Below are positions 36,599 to 45,871 of a stretch of DNA of 64,000 nt, in pieces. The first letter of the stretch is position 1, and every line of letters begins with the position of its first letter. The position numbers were made by a program, and so were the translations under genes. The stretch lies in assembly GCA_965248155.1 (NCBI GenBank), contig CBDFIO010000002.1, positions 868,001 through 932,000 of the forward strand, in the 5' to 3' direction. A model generated the notes under the pieces. It made no database searches. It was not told where the DNA came from and saw nothing but the letters and a program-made list of their open reading frames with translations. The stretch comes from RFSX01 sp965248155. GTDB lineage: Bacteria > Bacteroidota > Bacteroidia > Chitinophagales > Saprospiraceae.

Positions 36599-37358
36599 AT
36601 GAAGGGTAAATTTATAATTGGACTTGTTGTTGGATTTATACTGGCATCTATTGGAGGAAGTTCTATCCTGGACGCCAATGTTCAAGACCAAAAATCAATC
36701 GTCAGTTCTTTGCCTCAGATTATTGAATCAGTCGATCTAAATAAAGGGTTTTCCTTAGCAGGAGAATTTATGCCCGACAATTTTGACACCAGAGAAAGAT
36801 TAGATCGAGAGCTTTCAGTGAATGCTTATTGGCATTCAAGTACCTTGCTCAATATTAAATCAGCAAATAGATTTTTTCCTACTATAGAAAAAATATTGTC
36901 TAAAAATGGTGTTCCAGATGATTTCAAATATTGTTTTGATGTTCCTGAAGTTCAATTAGAATGTCAATTATATTCTACCATTTCAAATTCCTCATGTGAT
37001 GGCAATTCAATTCATGCTGAAGGGTCTGGTTCATATCCACCTTTTGAATATGAGTGGAATGATGGAACAATAGGCGATGATTTGGTTAATGTTCCTTATG
37101 GACAATATGCAGTAACAGTAACAGATGCCATCGGTTGTACGAATGAATTTCAACATGATCTCATTCCGATAGGATGGGAGAACATTACTGATGCCTGTCC
37201 TGGAGTAAACGACGGTATTATACAATTCAATCTGAATAATTTCAGCAATTTTTCAACAACTGTATTTCTTGTTTATGGAAGGCCATGTTCAGATTGTAAT
37301 CCATATCAATTTCCAATTGTTTTAAATGAAACCAGTTCCATAGTTTCTATATATCTGG
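36599..37358 (+). pseudogene. Chimeric gene: lytic transglycosylase N-terminus fused to SprB-type repeats, cut by IS3 copy 3
   Basis: Residues 1-111 follow the N-terminus of Bacteroidota lytic transglycosylases: a membrane anchor, then FMPDNFDTRERLDRELS, YWHSSTLLNIKSANRFF and ILSKNGVPDDFKY. In those enzymes the catalytic SLT domain (LAVAESG...) should follow at once; here the sequence switches at about 36932 to CFDVPEVQLE and then a SprB-like repeat (SGSYPPFEYEWNDG, GQYAVTVTDAIGCT). The repeat part is from a secreted T9SS-type adhesin. It ends at the IS boundary. Probably a deletion fusion of two genes; neither activity is possible in this form. Confidence 0.75.
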
Positions 37359-37398
37359 TGTAGGTCTTCAAACCAAAGTGGACAATAAGTGAATAAAA

Positions 37399-38382
37399 TT
37401 AAGTTACACTTTTAAAAGTTAAATTGAAATATTTTTGTCTGCGTTTTTTAAATGTTTTGTGTTTACATAATTTTCTTCTCTTCAGTTTTTCTTCTTTTAA
37501 TCCATAATAAACATCTGCTGGTGTCAAGTTTTGTAAAGATTCATGATATCTGTGATGGTTATAATATTTTACAAATTGTGAAAGACGAAAACTCAATTCA
37601 CCTGGGCTGTAATAATGATCCAGTTTAATTACATTTTTCATCGTTCTGTGATACCTTTCAATCTTGCCTTGCGTTTGAGGATGACCAGGTCTTCCTCTCA
37701 CATGTTTAATTTTGTAATCATCCAAATAAGAGCTCAACTCTTGACTTAAATAACAAGATCCATTATCAGATAATAACTTAGGCGGTTTATTCAAATTTAC
37801 ATTTGGATGGTTTAATGCCTGATTCAAAGTATTTTTTACATCAAGGGTTTTCATCGTTGAGCACAACTCCCAACTTATAATGTACCTAGAATAATCATCT
37901 AATATAGTCGATAGGTAATACCATCCCCAGCCAATGATTTTGAAATAAGTAAAATCAGTTTGCCACATTTGATTGACAGTTGTTGTTTTGTCTTTAAATT
38001 CATCTGCGGCAGATATCAGATCATAATGAGGAGGGTTTATCAGTCCAGCAGATTTCAATATTCTGTAAACACTGCTTTCGCTTATAAAGTATTGATTCTC
38101 ATCAGTATACCTGCAAGCCAATTCTCTACAAGAAAGCTCTGAAACTTCCAGTGCCAGATTCAATATATTAGACCTGATCCGATCAGGAATCTTGTTCCAG
38201 TAATGCTTCCTTGTACTTTTCTTTTCCTCTAATCCTACAATTCCATTTTCCCGATATTTCTTATACCAGTTGTAAAAGGTTGATTTGTGAATACCGATTT
38301 CTTTAAGCGTTCGTCTAATGCTCCATTCAGATTGCTCAACCAGCCTAATCAATTCCATCTTTTCTTTTGCTGTAAATCGCAT
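37399..38382 (-). CDS. IS3-family OrfB transposase (327 aa), copy 3
   Basis: D143, D206 and E242 intact, with Arg at 266 as in copy 2. Differences from copies 1 and 2 lie in the second HTH and linker: Ile in place of Val at 22 (SIRRTL) and YRENGIVG in place of YHVEGITG around residues 43-50. The rest of the protein is identical to copy 2. Confidence 0.93.
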   Translation of the reverse strand: MRFTAKEKMELIRLVEQSEWSIRRTLKEIGIHKSTFYNWYKKYRENGIVGLEEKKSTRKHYWNKIPDRIRSNILNLALEVSELSCRELACRYTDENQYFISESSVYRILKSAGLINPPHYDLISAADEFKDKTTTVNQMWQTDFTYFKIIGWGWYYLSTILDDYSRYIISWELCSTMKTLDVKNTLNQALNHPNVNLNKPPKLLSDNGSCYLSQELSSYLDDYKIKHVRGRPGHPQTQGKIERYHRTMKNVIKLDHYYSPGELSFRLSQFVKYYNHHRYHESLQNLTPADVYYGLKEEKLKRRKLCKHKTFKKRRQKYFNLTFKSVT

Positions 38383-38396
38383 ATACTTCTTGAATT

Positions 38397-38747
38397 TTAT
38401 TTTACTCCATTCAAGCTTTTTTTAAGCACACGATTTTTTAGAGTAAGTTCTGCTACTACCTCTTTAAGGTCTTGATTTTCTGTCTTTAGATGTTGAACTT
38501 CTGAAGTATTGGCTTCACGTTCTGTGTCTCCCTTTAAACGTTTCTTCCCTGCTTCCATGAAATCTTTACTCCACTTATAATATAGTGGTTGTGAAATCTC
38601 TTCTCTTCTACAAAGAGAAGCAACACTTTGTTCTCCTCTTAATCCTTCAATGACTATTCTAATCTTTTCTTCTGTAGAAAATTTACGTCTTGTCCTTCTT
38701 TTTACATCTCGGACATAAGATTCTGCTGATTTGTTTTTCTTGTTCAT
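38397..38747 (-). CDS. IS3-family OrfA (116 aa), copy 3
   Basis: HTH_Tnp_1 and coiled coil as in the other copies, with two changes: Asn in place of Thr at 2 and Glu in place of Lys in STEEKIRI. The A7G frameshift run is preserved. Confidence 0.93.
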   Translation of the reverse strand: MNKKNKSAESYVRDVKRRTRRKFSTEEKIRIVIEGLRGEQSVASLCRREEISQPLYYKWSKDFMEAGKKRLKGDTEREANTSEVQHLKTENQDLKEVVAELTLKNRVLKKSLNGVK

Positions 38748-38894
38748 AATAAAGTGAATTTAATAGTTATGTATAACTTTTAATATTTCACTTAATGGTC
38801 CACTTTTATTTGACGATTTACAATTCAGCTAATGACAGATAGTAGTTGGAAAATCAATGGTTCTTTGCTAGATTTAAAAAACTGCTATTACAAC

Positions 38895-39038
38895 CTAATC
38901 CAATTGAATGAATGGTTTTTCACTAACCATTGTTCCATGAATTACTCCATTGCTAATAAGTCGATACTCTAAGAGTTCATTATATTTATCAAAATTCAGA
39001 GTATAAATCTCTTTGTACATAAAATTGGTGTCTTCATC
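38895..39038 (-). pseudogene. C-terminal remnant of an unidentified gene next to IS3 copy 3
   Basis: On the minus strand codons from about 39038 to a TAG at 38895 read TNFMYKEIYTLNFDKYNEL and then LISNGVIHGTMVSEKPFIQ. A further stretch upstream in another frame (IRKDAFEILIEYR, about 39043-39081) seems to belong to the same gene, so it has at least one frameshift. No family recognised. Its intact copy may exist elsewhere. Confidence 0.4.
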
Positions 39039-39081
39039 CTATATTCAATTAAGATCTCGAAAGCATCTTTTCTAATATGAA

Positions 39082-39448
39082 TTTAATTTTATAGCTTAAA
39101 TGTCTTCATAGGACTGAATTAAGATTAAACTTTTGAAGAGTAAATCAAACCAAATAGATTAGACTACATTAATATCATTGCGTTATTGATTAAAAAGTAT
39201 TATTTTATAATATGTGAAAAGAAATAATTAATTTTTGAGCCTTTTACACTTCTCTAAGCTTGATATAGTATAAGTTGTTAGGTGATAGCGAAGTTTGATT
39301 TCCAGTTGTATACGCGATGATAGTTATTAGGACATATTCCCGATTATTTGGAGGAACTATGCGTTCAAAACTATACTCAATATGACATTGAATTACCCAG
39401 TATATAATTCAATATAGTTTGCCTATAAATGAATAATATATTGCTTGT
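39082..39448. other. AT-rich stretch with no recognisable gene
   Basis: Between the remnant and the broken MFS gene there are stops in every frame and no hairpin or promoter that I trust. It is probably eroded former coding DNA. Confidence 0.5.
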
Positions 39449-39823
39449 TTATTTGTGGATAATTATTTTATGAGTAGATCTAGACCTTCTATCAAGATCA
39501 TCTATTATCAAAAGTGTAAATAACAGTTTGAAATACCAGAATTCATCAGCTACGACTGGCATCGTGAAACAAATAACAGCCATCGCTCCAAGGGCGATCA
39601 TCATTCCCTTTTTAAGACCTATTTTAGGTAAAAAAGAAGCTACAAGGAATGAAATGATGGCTATTGGAATATCTTTGAATCCTTCCAGAATACTGGCATC
39701 TGCCTTTGAAATATCGAAGTTTCTTTGAACTTGCAGGATGACAGCACCAACACTGTTAAGCAGGATAGCAAACACAAAATAATTAATAAACAGGGAGAGT
39801 TTAATCGCAAAATTCTTAGACAT
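39449..39823 (-). pseudogene. MFS transporter, N-terminal remnant (about 105 of 400 residues)
   Basis: The first 105 residues carry the first three or four helices of a major facilitator protein (LSLFINYFVFAILLNSVGAVIL, then a loop, SKADASILEGFKDIPIAIISF, and GLKKGMMIALGAMAVICFT). After FWYFKLLF the sequence stops resembling a transporter (IIDDLDRRSRSTHK) and ends. The remaining eight helices are absent from the window, consistent with deletion at about 39505. Substrate unknown. Confidence 0.75.
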
Positions 39824-39901
39824 GTATATAGAGTTATATACGCCTAAATTACTATTTATGTATAGAAATCACGTAGACCAGAATTTTCAACACTATATTT
39901 T

Positions 39902-41479
39902 TCACTTAGGACCAGCAGCGAGAATAGCTGGATTTACATCAGATTCAAATTGTTTGAAATTTTCTTTAAACAATGCTACCAGTTTAGATTTTGTTTGATC
40001 ATAAGCGGCACCATCATCCCATGTAGCTTTTGGCATTAACAGCTCCGAAGGAACATCCGGACAGACTGCAGGAATCATAAATCCAAAATGATCATCTTCT
40101 TTCATATCTACTCCTTCAAAAGATTTATTATGGATAGCATCGATCATAGCACGTGTATACTTCAGCTTGATTCTTGAACCGACACCATAAGCACCGCTTG
40201 TCCATCCTGTATTGACCAACCATGCTTTTGCACCATGTTTGTTAATTTTTTCAGCCAGTAACTCTGCATATCGATTGGGATGCCACATCATGAATGCTGC
40301 GCCAAAGCAAGCAGAGAAGGTAGCCTCAGGTTCTGTGACGCCCATTTCTGTACCGGCGACCTTGGCCGTATAACCCGAAATAAAATGATAGCTGGCCTGA
40401 TCAGCACTTAATCTGCTGACGGGAGGTAAAACTCCAAAGGCATCACAAGTCAGAAAAATGATATTTTTTGAATGCCCGGCTTTACAAGGCATTTGAATAT
40501 TATTAATGTAATGGATTGGGTAAGATGCGCGGGTATTTTGAGTTATTGAAGTATCAGAAAAATCAACTTCTCTAGTTTTTTCATTGTAGACAACATTTTC
40601 CAGAACAGTACCAAACTTAATGGCGTTGAATATGTCCGGTTCCTTTTCAGCCGATAAATCAATGGCCTTGGCATAACATCCGCCTTCAATATTAAACACA
40701 CCATTATCGGTCCAGCAGTGTTCATCATCTCCGATGAGTTTTCTTTTCGGATCAGCACTTAAGGTTGTTTTTCCGGTTCCTGATAATCCGAAAAGCAGTG
40801 ATACATCTCCTTCTTCTCCAACATTAGCTGAACAATGCATGGGGAGCACATCAATCAAAGGCATCAAATAATTCATTATCGAGAAAACACCTTTTTTCAT
40901 TTCCCCGGCATATTGTGTTCCGAGGATAACAACTTCTTTTTTCTCAAGGTTCAAATCGACACTTGTTTTGGAGGTCATTTTAGAAGTATATACATTGGCC
41001 GGAAATCCTCCTCCATTAAAAATGACATAATCCGGATCACCGAATTCTTTGAGTTGAGCTTTAGTTGGTCTGACTAGCATATTATGCATAAACAATGCAT
41101 GGTATGCCCGAGAGCAGATAATTCTAATCTTTTTTTGATGATTTAAATCCCAACCAGCATAACCGTCGACCACAAAAAGTCTTTTTCTTGTATTGAGATA
41201 ATCAATAGCACGCTCTCTGTTGATCATATAGGTGTTTTCATCAAGATCGATATTGATGTCACCCCAATCTATATTGTTTTCTGATTCTGGATTTTTTACA
41301 ATTCGTTTGTCTTTAGGGCTTCTACCAGTTTTTTCTCCTGAATAGACGAGTAAAGCTCCTACATCTGAAATAGCCGTTCCTTCTTCATAACGAAGTGCTA
41401 TTTCGTAAAGCTTAGGTATGCTAGCGTTTCTATGCAATTTTTTAACGTCAATTCCGTATTGTTTTAGGTCGAAACTCAT
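39902..41479 (-). CDS. pckA: Phosphoenolpyruvate carboxykinase, ATP type (525 aa)
   Basis: Converts oxaloacetate and ATP to phosphoenolpyruvate and CO2 in gluconeogenesis. The ATP-binding P-loop reads GLSGTGKTTLSADP near residue 231, preceded by the metal-binding MHCSANVGEEGD, and followed by IGDDEHCW and the RASYPIHYI substrate segment. Full length. Divergent from the amino-sugar cluster; regulation not visible. Confidence 0.96.
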   Translation of the reverse strand: MSFDLKQYGIDVKKLHRNASIPKLYEIALRYEEGTAISDVGALLVYSGEKTGRSPKDKRIVKNPESENNIDWGDINIDLDENTYMINRERAIDYLNTRKRLFVVDGYAGWDLNHQKKIRIICSRAYHALFMHNMLVRPTKAQLKEFGDPDYVIFNGGGFPANVYTSKMTSKTSVDLNLEKKEVVILGTQYAGEMKKGVFSIMNYLMPLIDVLPMHCSANVGEEGDVSLLFGLSGTGKTTLSADPKRKLIGDDEHCWTDNGVFNIEGGCYAKAIDLSAEKEPDIFNAIKFGTVLENVVYNEKTREVDFSDTSITQNTRASYPIHYINNIQMPCKAGHSKNIIFLTCDAFGVLPPVSRLSADQASYHFISGYTAKVAGTEMGVTEPEATFSACFGAAFMMWHPNRYAELLAEKINKHGAKAWLVNTGWTSGAYGVGSRIKLKYTRAMIDAIHNKSFEGVDMKEDDHFGFMIPAVCPDVPSELLMPKATWDDGAAYDQTKSKLVALFKENFKQFESDVNPAILAAGPK

Positions 41480-41635
41480 TTCTAAAATTTCCGTGAAAGT
41501 ACACTTATTTGAGAATTATATGTATTGATTTATGTCAGTAAAGAAGATGATTGTTTTACAAATAACCAGACTGGATCAATAAAATAAAAAGAAGTTGAGT
41601 TATTCCTATATTTAGATAGATAAATCAATAGCAAA

Positions 41636-43576
41636 TTGGCAAATACAAAGCTAGAAACAAAGATTCTTGACTACCCAAGTAAACTTGTTTTTCAGAAAAA
41701 ATCGTTTGAAAGAATTCCGATAGATATTTTTAATTCTTCTGCTGAAGGAAGTTCTAATCTAGCGGAAATTATTGCCGATGCTATAAGAGAAAAACAGCAA
41801 AATAGTAATCATTTAGTGTTAGGATTAGCTACAGGTTCCTCTCCTTTGAAAGTCTATTCTGAATTGGTAAGGATGCATAAAAATGAAGGATTAAGTTTTA
41901 AGAATGTCCACACATTTAATTTAGACGAATATTATCCCATAAAATCCGATAGAATAGAAAGTTACCATCATTTTATGGATGAATATTTATTTAAACACAT
42001 TGATATTCCGCGTGAAAACATACATATTCCTTCAGGTAACATAGCTTTAGAGGATATCAAAGAACATTGTAAGAATTACGAAGAAAAAATTGAAAGCCTT
42101 GGAGGATTGGACATCCAAATTTTAGGGATTGGAAGGACAGGGCATATCGGATTTAATGAACCTGGAAGCGATGAAAGAACTGTAACAAGACTTGTACGGA
42201 TTGATAATTTGACACGACAGGATGCTACTAATGATTTTGGGGGACTAGAATATGTTCCCTATGATGCAATAACTATGGGAGTCAAAAGTATCCTAGGAGC
42301 TAAGAAGATTTTCATTATGGCTTGGGGTCAACATAAATCGCAAATTGTCAAAGCCGCTGTCGAATCTGCTCCAAGCCCTCAAATTCCTGCGACCTATCTT
42401 CAGAATCATCCAGATTGCAGATTTCTTTTAGATGAAGCTGCAGCTGGAAAATTAACCAGAGTAGATACACCATGGAAAGCAGGTTCCTGTGCATGGGATG
42501 ATGATTTGGCTTGTAAAGCTGTTGTTTGGTTATCCAATAAAGTTCAGAAAGTCATTTTAAAACTGACCGATGAAGATTATAATGAGAATGGATTAAACGA
42601 ACTAATTCTTAATCAGGAGAATGCATATAATCTTAACATTAAAATCTTTAATAGATTACAACATACTATTACTGGCTGGCCTGGTGGAAAACCTAACACA
42701 GATGATTCTCAACGACCTGAAAGGGCAAAACCGGAAAAGAAACGGGTACTGATTTTTAGTCCTCACCCCGACGATGATGTTATCTCGATGGGTGGAACTT
42801 TTTTAAGACTTGTAGAACAGAATCATGATGTTCACGTTGCTTATCAGACTTCAGGCAGCAACGCTGTTCATGAACATGATGTCGTAAAGTATGTAGAATT
42901 TTATGAGGAGTATTCTAAATCAATAAATAATGAAACTGAATTAAATGAGCTTATTCAACTCCGCACTCTAATATCCAAAGATCAACAAAAGGGAAATCCA
43001 ATTAACAGGAAAATTAAAGCCTTAATCAGAAGAGGAGAAGCACGTTCTGCTGCAAGATTCTGTGGATTAAAAGATCATCAGATTCATCACCTTGACTTGC
43101 CATTTTATGAAAAGGGAGGTATAAAAAACAAAACTTTAAGCAAAGAGGATATTGACATTACAATAGAGATACTAAAGGAGTTAAAACCTCACCAGGTATA
43201 TGCAGCTGGAGATTTGGCTGATCCTCATGGAACTCATAGGGTTTGTCTTAATGCGATTATTGAATCACTTAAAAAATTGAAATCGGAAGAATGGACAAAT
43301 GATTGCTGGCTTTGGTTATATAGAGGGGCCTGGCAGGATTTTAAAATAGATGATATAGATATGGTAGTACCTTTAAGTCTAACTGAACTTATGAATAAAA
43401 GATCTGCGATATTCAAGCACCAGTCGCAAAAGGACAGTCCCCCGTACCCCGGAGATGATCATCGAGAATTCTGGCAGCGATCTGAAGACAGAAACAGAAA
43501 GACTGCAAAAGTATATAGAGATCTTGGATTCGCAGAATATGAAGCTATGGAAGCCTTCAGAAGGTGGTATTATTAA
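41636..43576 (+). CDS. nagB: Glucosamine-6-phosphate deaminase fused to an LmbE/PIG-L-like deacetylase domain (646 aa)
   Basis: Bifunctional-looking amino-sugar enzyme. Residues 30-280 form a NagB isomerase-type deaminase (GLATGSSPLKVY, NLDEYYPI, GIGRTGHIGFNEPGS), which turns glucosamine-6-phosphate into fructose-6-phosphate and ammonia. From about 370 a PIG-L/LmbE N-deacetylase domain follows with the zinc motif SPHPDDD and DPHGTHR. The fusion is known in Bacteroidota. The start is TTG at 41636, with no ATG nearby upstream. It leads a cluster with GH20, a symporter and acetyl-CoA synthetase. Confidence 0.92.
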   Translation: MANTKLETKILDYPSKLVFQKKSFERIPIDIFNSSAEGSSNLAEIIADAIREKQQNSNHLVLGLATGSSPLKVYSELVRMHKNEGLSFKNVHTFNLDEYYPIKSDRIESYHHFMDEYLFKHIDIPRENIHIPSGNIALEDIKEHCKNYEEKIESLGGLDIQILGIGRTGHIGFNEPGSDERTVTRLVRIDNLTRQDATNDFGGLEYVPYDAITMGVKSILGAKKIFIMAWGQHKSQIVKAAVESAPSPQIPATYLQNHPDCRFLLDEAAAGKLTRVDTPWKAGSCAWDDDLACKAVVWLSNKVQKVILKLTDEDYNENGLNELILNQENAYNLNIKIFNRLQHTITGWPGGKPNTDDSQRPERAKPEKKRVLIFSPHPDDDVISMGGTFLRLVEQNHDVHVAYQTSGSNAVHEHDVVKYVEFYEEYSKSINNETELNELIQLRTLISKDQQKGNPINRKIKALIRRGEARSAARFCGLKDHQIHHLDLPFYEKGGIKNKTLSKEDIDITIEILKELKPHQVYAAGDLADPHGTHRVCLNAIIESLKKLKSEEWTNDCWLWLYRGAWQDFKIDDIDMVVPLSLTELMNKRSAIFKHQSQKDSPPYPGDDHREFWQRSEDRNRKTAKVYRDLGFAEYEAMEAFRRWYY

Positions 43577-43612
43577 CTAATCATAAAGGAGTCGTTATTT
43601 AGACCTGATGAC

Positions 43613-45855
43613 ATGAAATCTAGATATTATTTATTAGGACTTATAGTCCTGCTATTGGCAAGCTGTAAACCTGATATCCAAAAAGGAAATTTTAATATTA
43701 TCCCTTTTCCTACTCAGATCATAAAAATAGATGGATTTTCAAAAATTGATAAATTTCTAATTGCAGAAAGCCAGGATAAGGAATTGGAAAACTTTCTGCC
43801 TTGGATCAATACTTGGAACATAGAAGTTGAAAGCACAAATTTTGATGATTCAAATTTTGAGATAATACAGAGGGACAGCATTGAAGATGGAGCTTATTAC
43901 TTATCAGTTAAATCCGATAAGATATTGATTGATCATTCTGATTCCGAAGGACTGGCAAATGCGCTTTCTACACTCTACCAACTGCTCAGTTTAAATGATA
44001 ATAAAGTACCATTAGTTGATATTAAAGATTCGAGGAGTTTTGCTTATCGAGGGATGCATCTTGATGTTGCAAGACATATGTACTCGGCGGATGAAATAAA
44101 GAATTATATGGACTATTTATCCTTTTATAAATTCAACTACTTTCATTGGCATCTAACTGATGATCAGGGATGGAGAATTGAAATCAAAGCCTTCCCCAAG
44201 ATTCAAGAAATAGCTTCTTATCGCAAGGAAACATTAATAGGACATTACAGTGATCATCCCCATAAATTTGATGGTAAAAAATATGGAGGATTTTATAGTC
44301 AGGAAGAGATAAAAGATATTGTAAAATACGCTTCTGATCGAGGTATTGAAGTTGTTCCGGAAATTGATTTACCAGGACATAGTTCAGCTTTGTTAGCGGC
44401 ATATCCTTATCTGGGCTGTGAAGACAAGCGCTTTGAAACCGCAACTAAGTGGGGTGTGTTTTATGACGTGCTTTGTCCTAATGAAGAGACATTTGAATTC
44501 CTGGAAAAAGTATTTGATGAAGTGATGGACTTATTCCCCTCCGAGTATATCCACATTGGAGGTGACGAATGTCCTAAAGAGGCATGGAAGAAAAGCAGTT
44601 TTTGTCAATCCTTGATGAAAAATGAAGGCCTAAAAGATGAATATGAATTGCAAAGCTACTTCATCAACAGGTTAGAGAATTATATATCTGGAAAAGGGCG
44701 AAAAATAATTGGCTGGGATGAAATATTAGAAGGAGGCTTAGCACCAAATGCAACTGTAATGTCATGGCGGGGAATAGAAGGAGGGATTGAAGCTGCAAAT
44801 ATGAACCACGATGTAATAATGACACCTACTTCTCATTGCTATTTTGATTATTACCAGTCGGAAGATCCAAATGAACCATTAGCGATTGGAGGTTATCTAC
44901 CATTGGAAAAGGTGTACAATTATAATCCAATACCTGAAGAGCTTGATTCTGACAAACATCAATACATTAGTGGTGCTCAAGGAAATGTATGGACAGAATA
45001 TTTACCTCAATTCAGTAATGTTGAATATATGATGCTTTCCAGATCAGCAGCTCTATCAGAAGTACTTTGGAGTACAAATGACAAAGATTTTAAGAATTTT
45101 AGTAATCGATTGATCCAACATATTGATTATTGGCAAGCAAACAATGTTAATATATCCAATAATTTATTGGATATGGTAACTGAGGTTTATGTATCTAAAG
45201 ATTCAGGTTCTTCAGTAGCTTTATCTACAGCTATTGATGGTACGATACTATATTCTAAGAAACCACAAGACGGAAAATATGCCTCAATGAAGAGTAGCGA
45301 TGTACAATTGAAAGAAGAAGGAATGTATAGCTTCTACGCTGAACTTGATGGTGTTAAAGGCAGAATAAAGGAATTGAGCTTTTCTCCCCACAAAGGCAAT
45401 TATTCTAAAATTTCCATAGAAAAAAAACCTGCTGAAAAATACGGGGGGAATGGTGCTCAATCGATAATTAACGGTATCAAGGGTAATGATAATAAATATG
45501 GGGGATCAGAATGGTTGGGCTTTGAAGGAGAAGATTTTGTAGCTGAGATTGAGTTTGATATATTGGAGAAAATAAATTCAGTGGCTTGCAGATTTTATAA
45601 AGGAGAAGGACAGTGGATTTATTTACCTTCTAAAGTCGAAATTTTGGCATTAACTGAAGAGGGAGAGTATCAGAAATTGGCTATAACAGAGAATATAAAT
45701 TCGGATTCCAAGGTGCAGAACTGATTTTCGAAACAAATGAAATTGAAACAACAAGGCTTAAAGTTATTGCCAAGAATCATGGAGTTATCTCTGAGGGTAG
45801 ACAGGGAGCTGGACACAAAGCATGGCTTTTTGTTGATGAACTAATAATAAATTAA
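43613..45855 (+). CDS. Beta-N-acetylhexosaminidase (GH20) lipoprotein with a C-terminal frameshift
   Basis: Releases terminal GlcNAc/GalNAc from chitooligosaccharides or glycans outside the cytoplasm. The lipobox is LLASCKPD. A GH20b domain (about 30-140) is followed by the catalytic barrel with HWHLTDDQGWRIEIKAFP and the acid/base pair HIGGDECP near 325, then a C-terminal discoidin-like region. The main frame stops at 45724 (SKVQN), but the following 130 bp in another frame read GAELIFETNEIETTRLKVI and end GAGHKAWLFVDELIIN at 45855, the expected family C-terminus. One indel at about 45685-45715 explains it. The catalytic domain is unaffected. Confidence 0.88.
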
Positions 45856-45871
45856 AATCTATCTAAGTAAC

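Larger units (their letters stand above)
37359..38822 (-). mobile_element. IS3-family insertion sequence, copy 3 (1464 bp)
   Basis: Same ends and length as copies 1 and 2. Flanks ATATCTGG and ATTCAGCT form no target duplication. The first part of OrfB differs from the other two copies in a local patch (about 38195-38355), while the rest is nearly identical. Its left neighbour is the chimeric transglycosylase/SprB fragment, its right neighbour a decayed minus-strand gene. Confidence 0.95.

Noticed and set aside
8925..38830. Target-site duplications of the three IS3 copies, including after hypothetical inversion between copies
   Set aside because: I compared the last bases of each left flank with the first bases of every right flank in element orientation and found no 3- to 5-bp match, so no TSD is reported.
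45685..45724. Programmed frameshift in the GH20 gene
   Set aside because: There is no slippery heptamer or downstream structure at the junction, and the family is not known to use recoding. A simple indel or sequence error is more likely.
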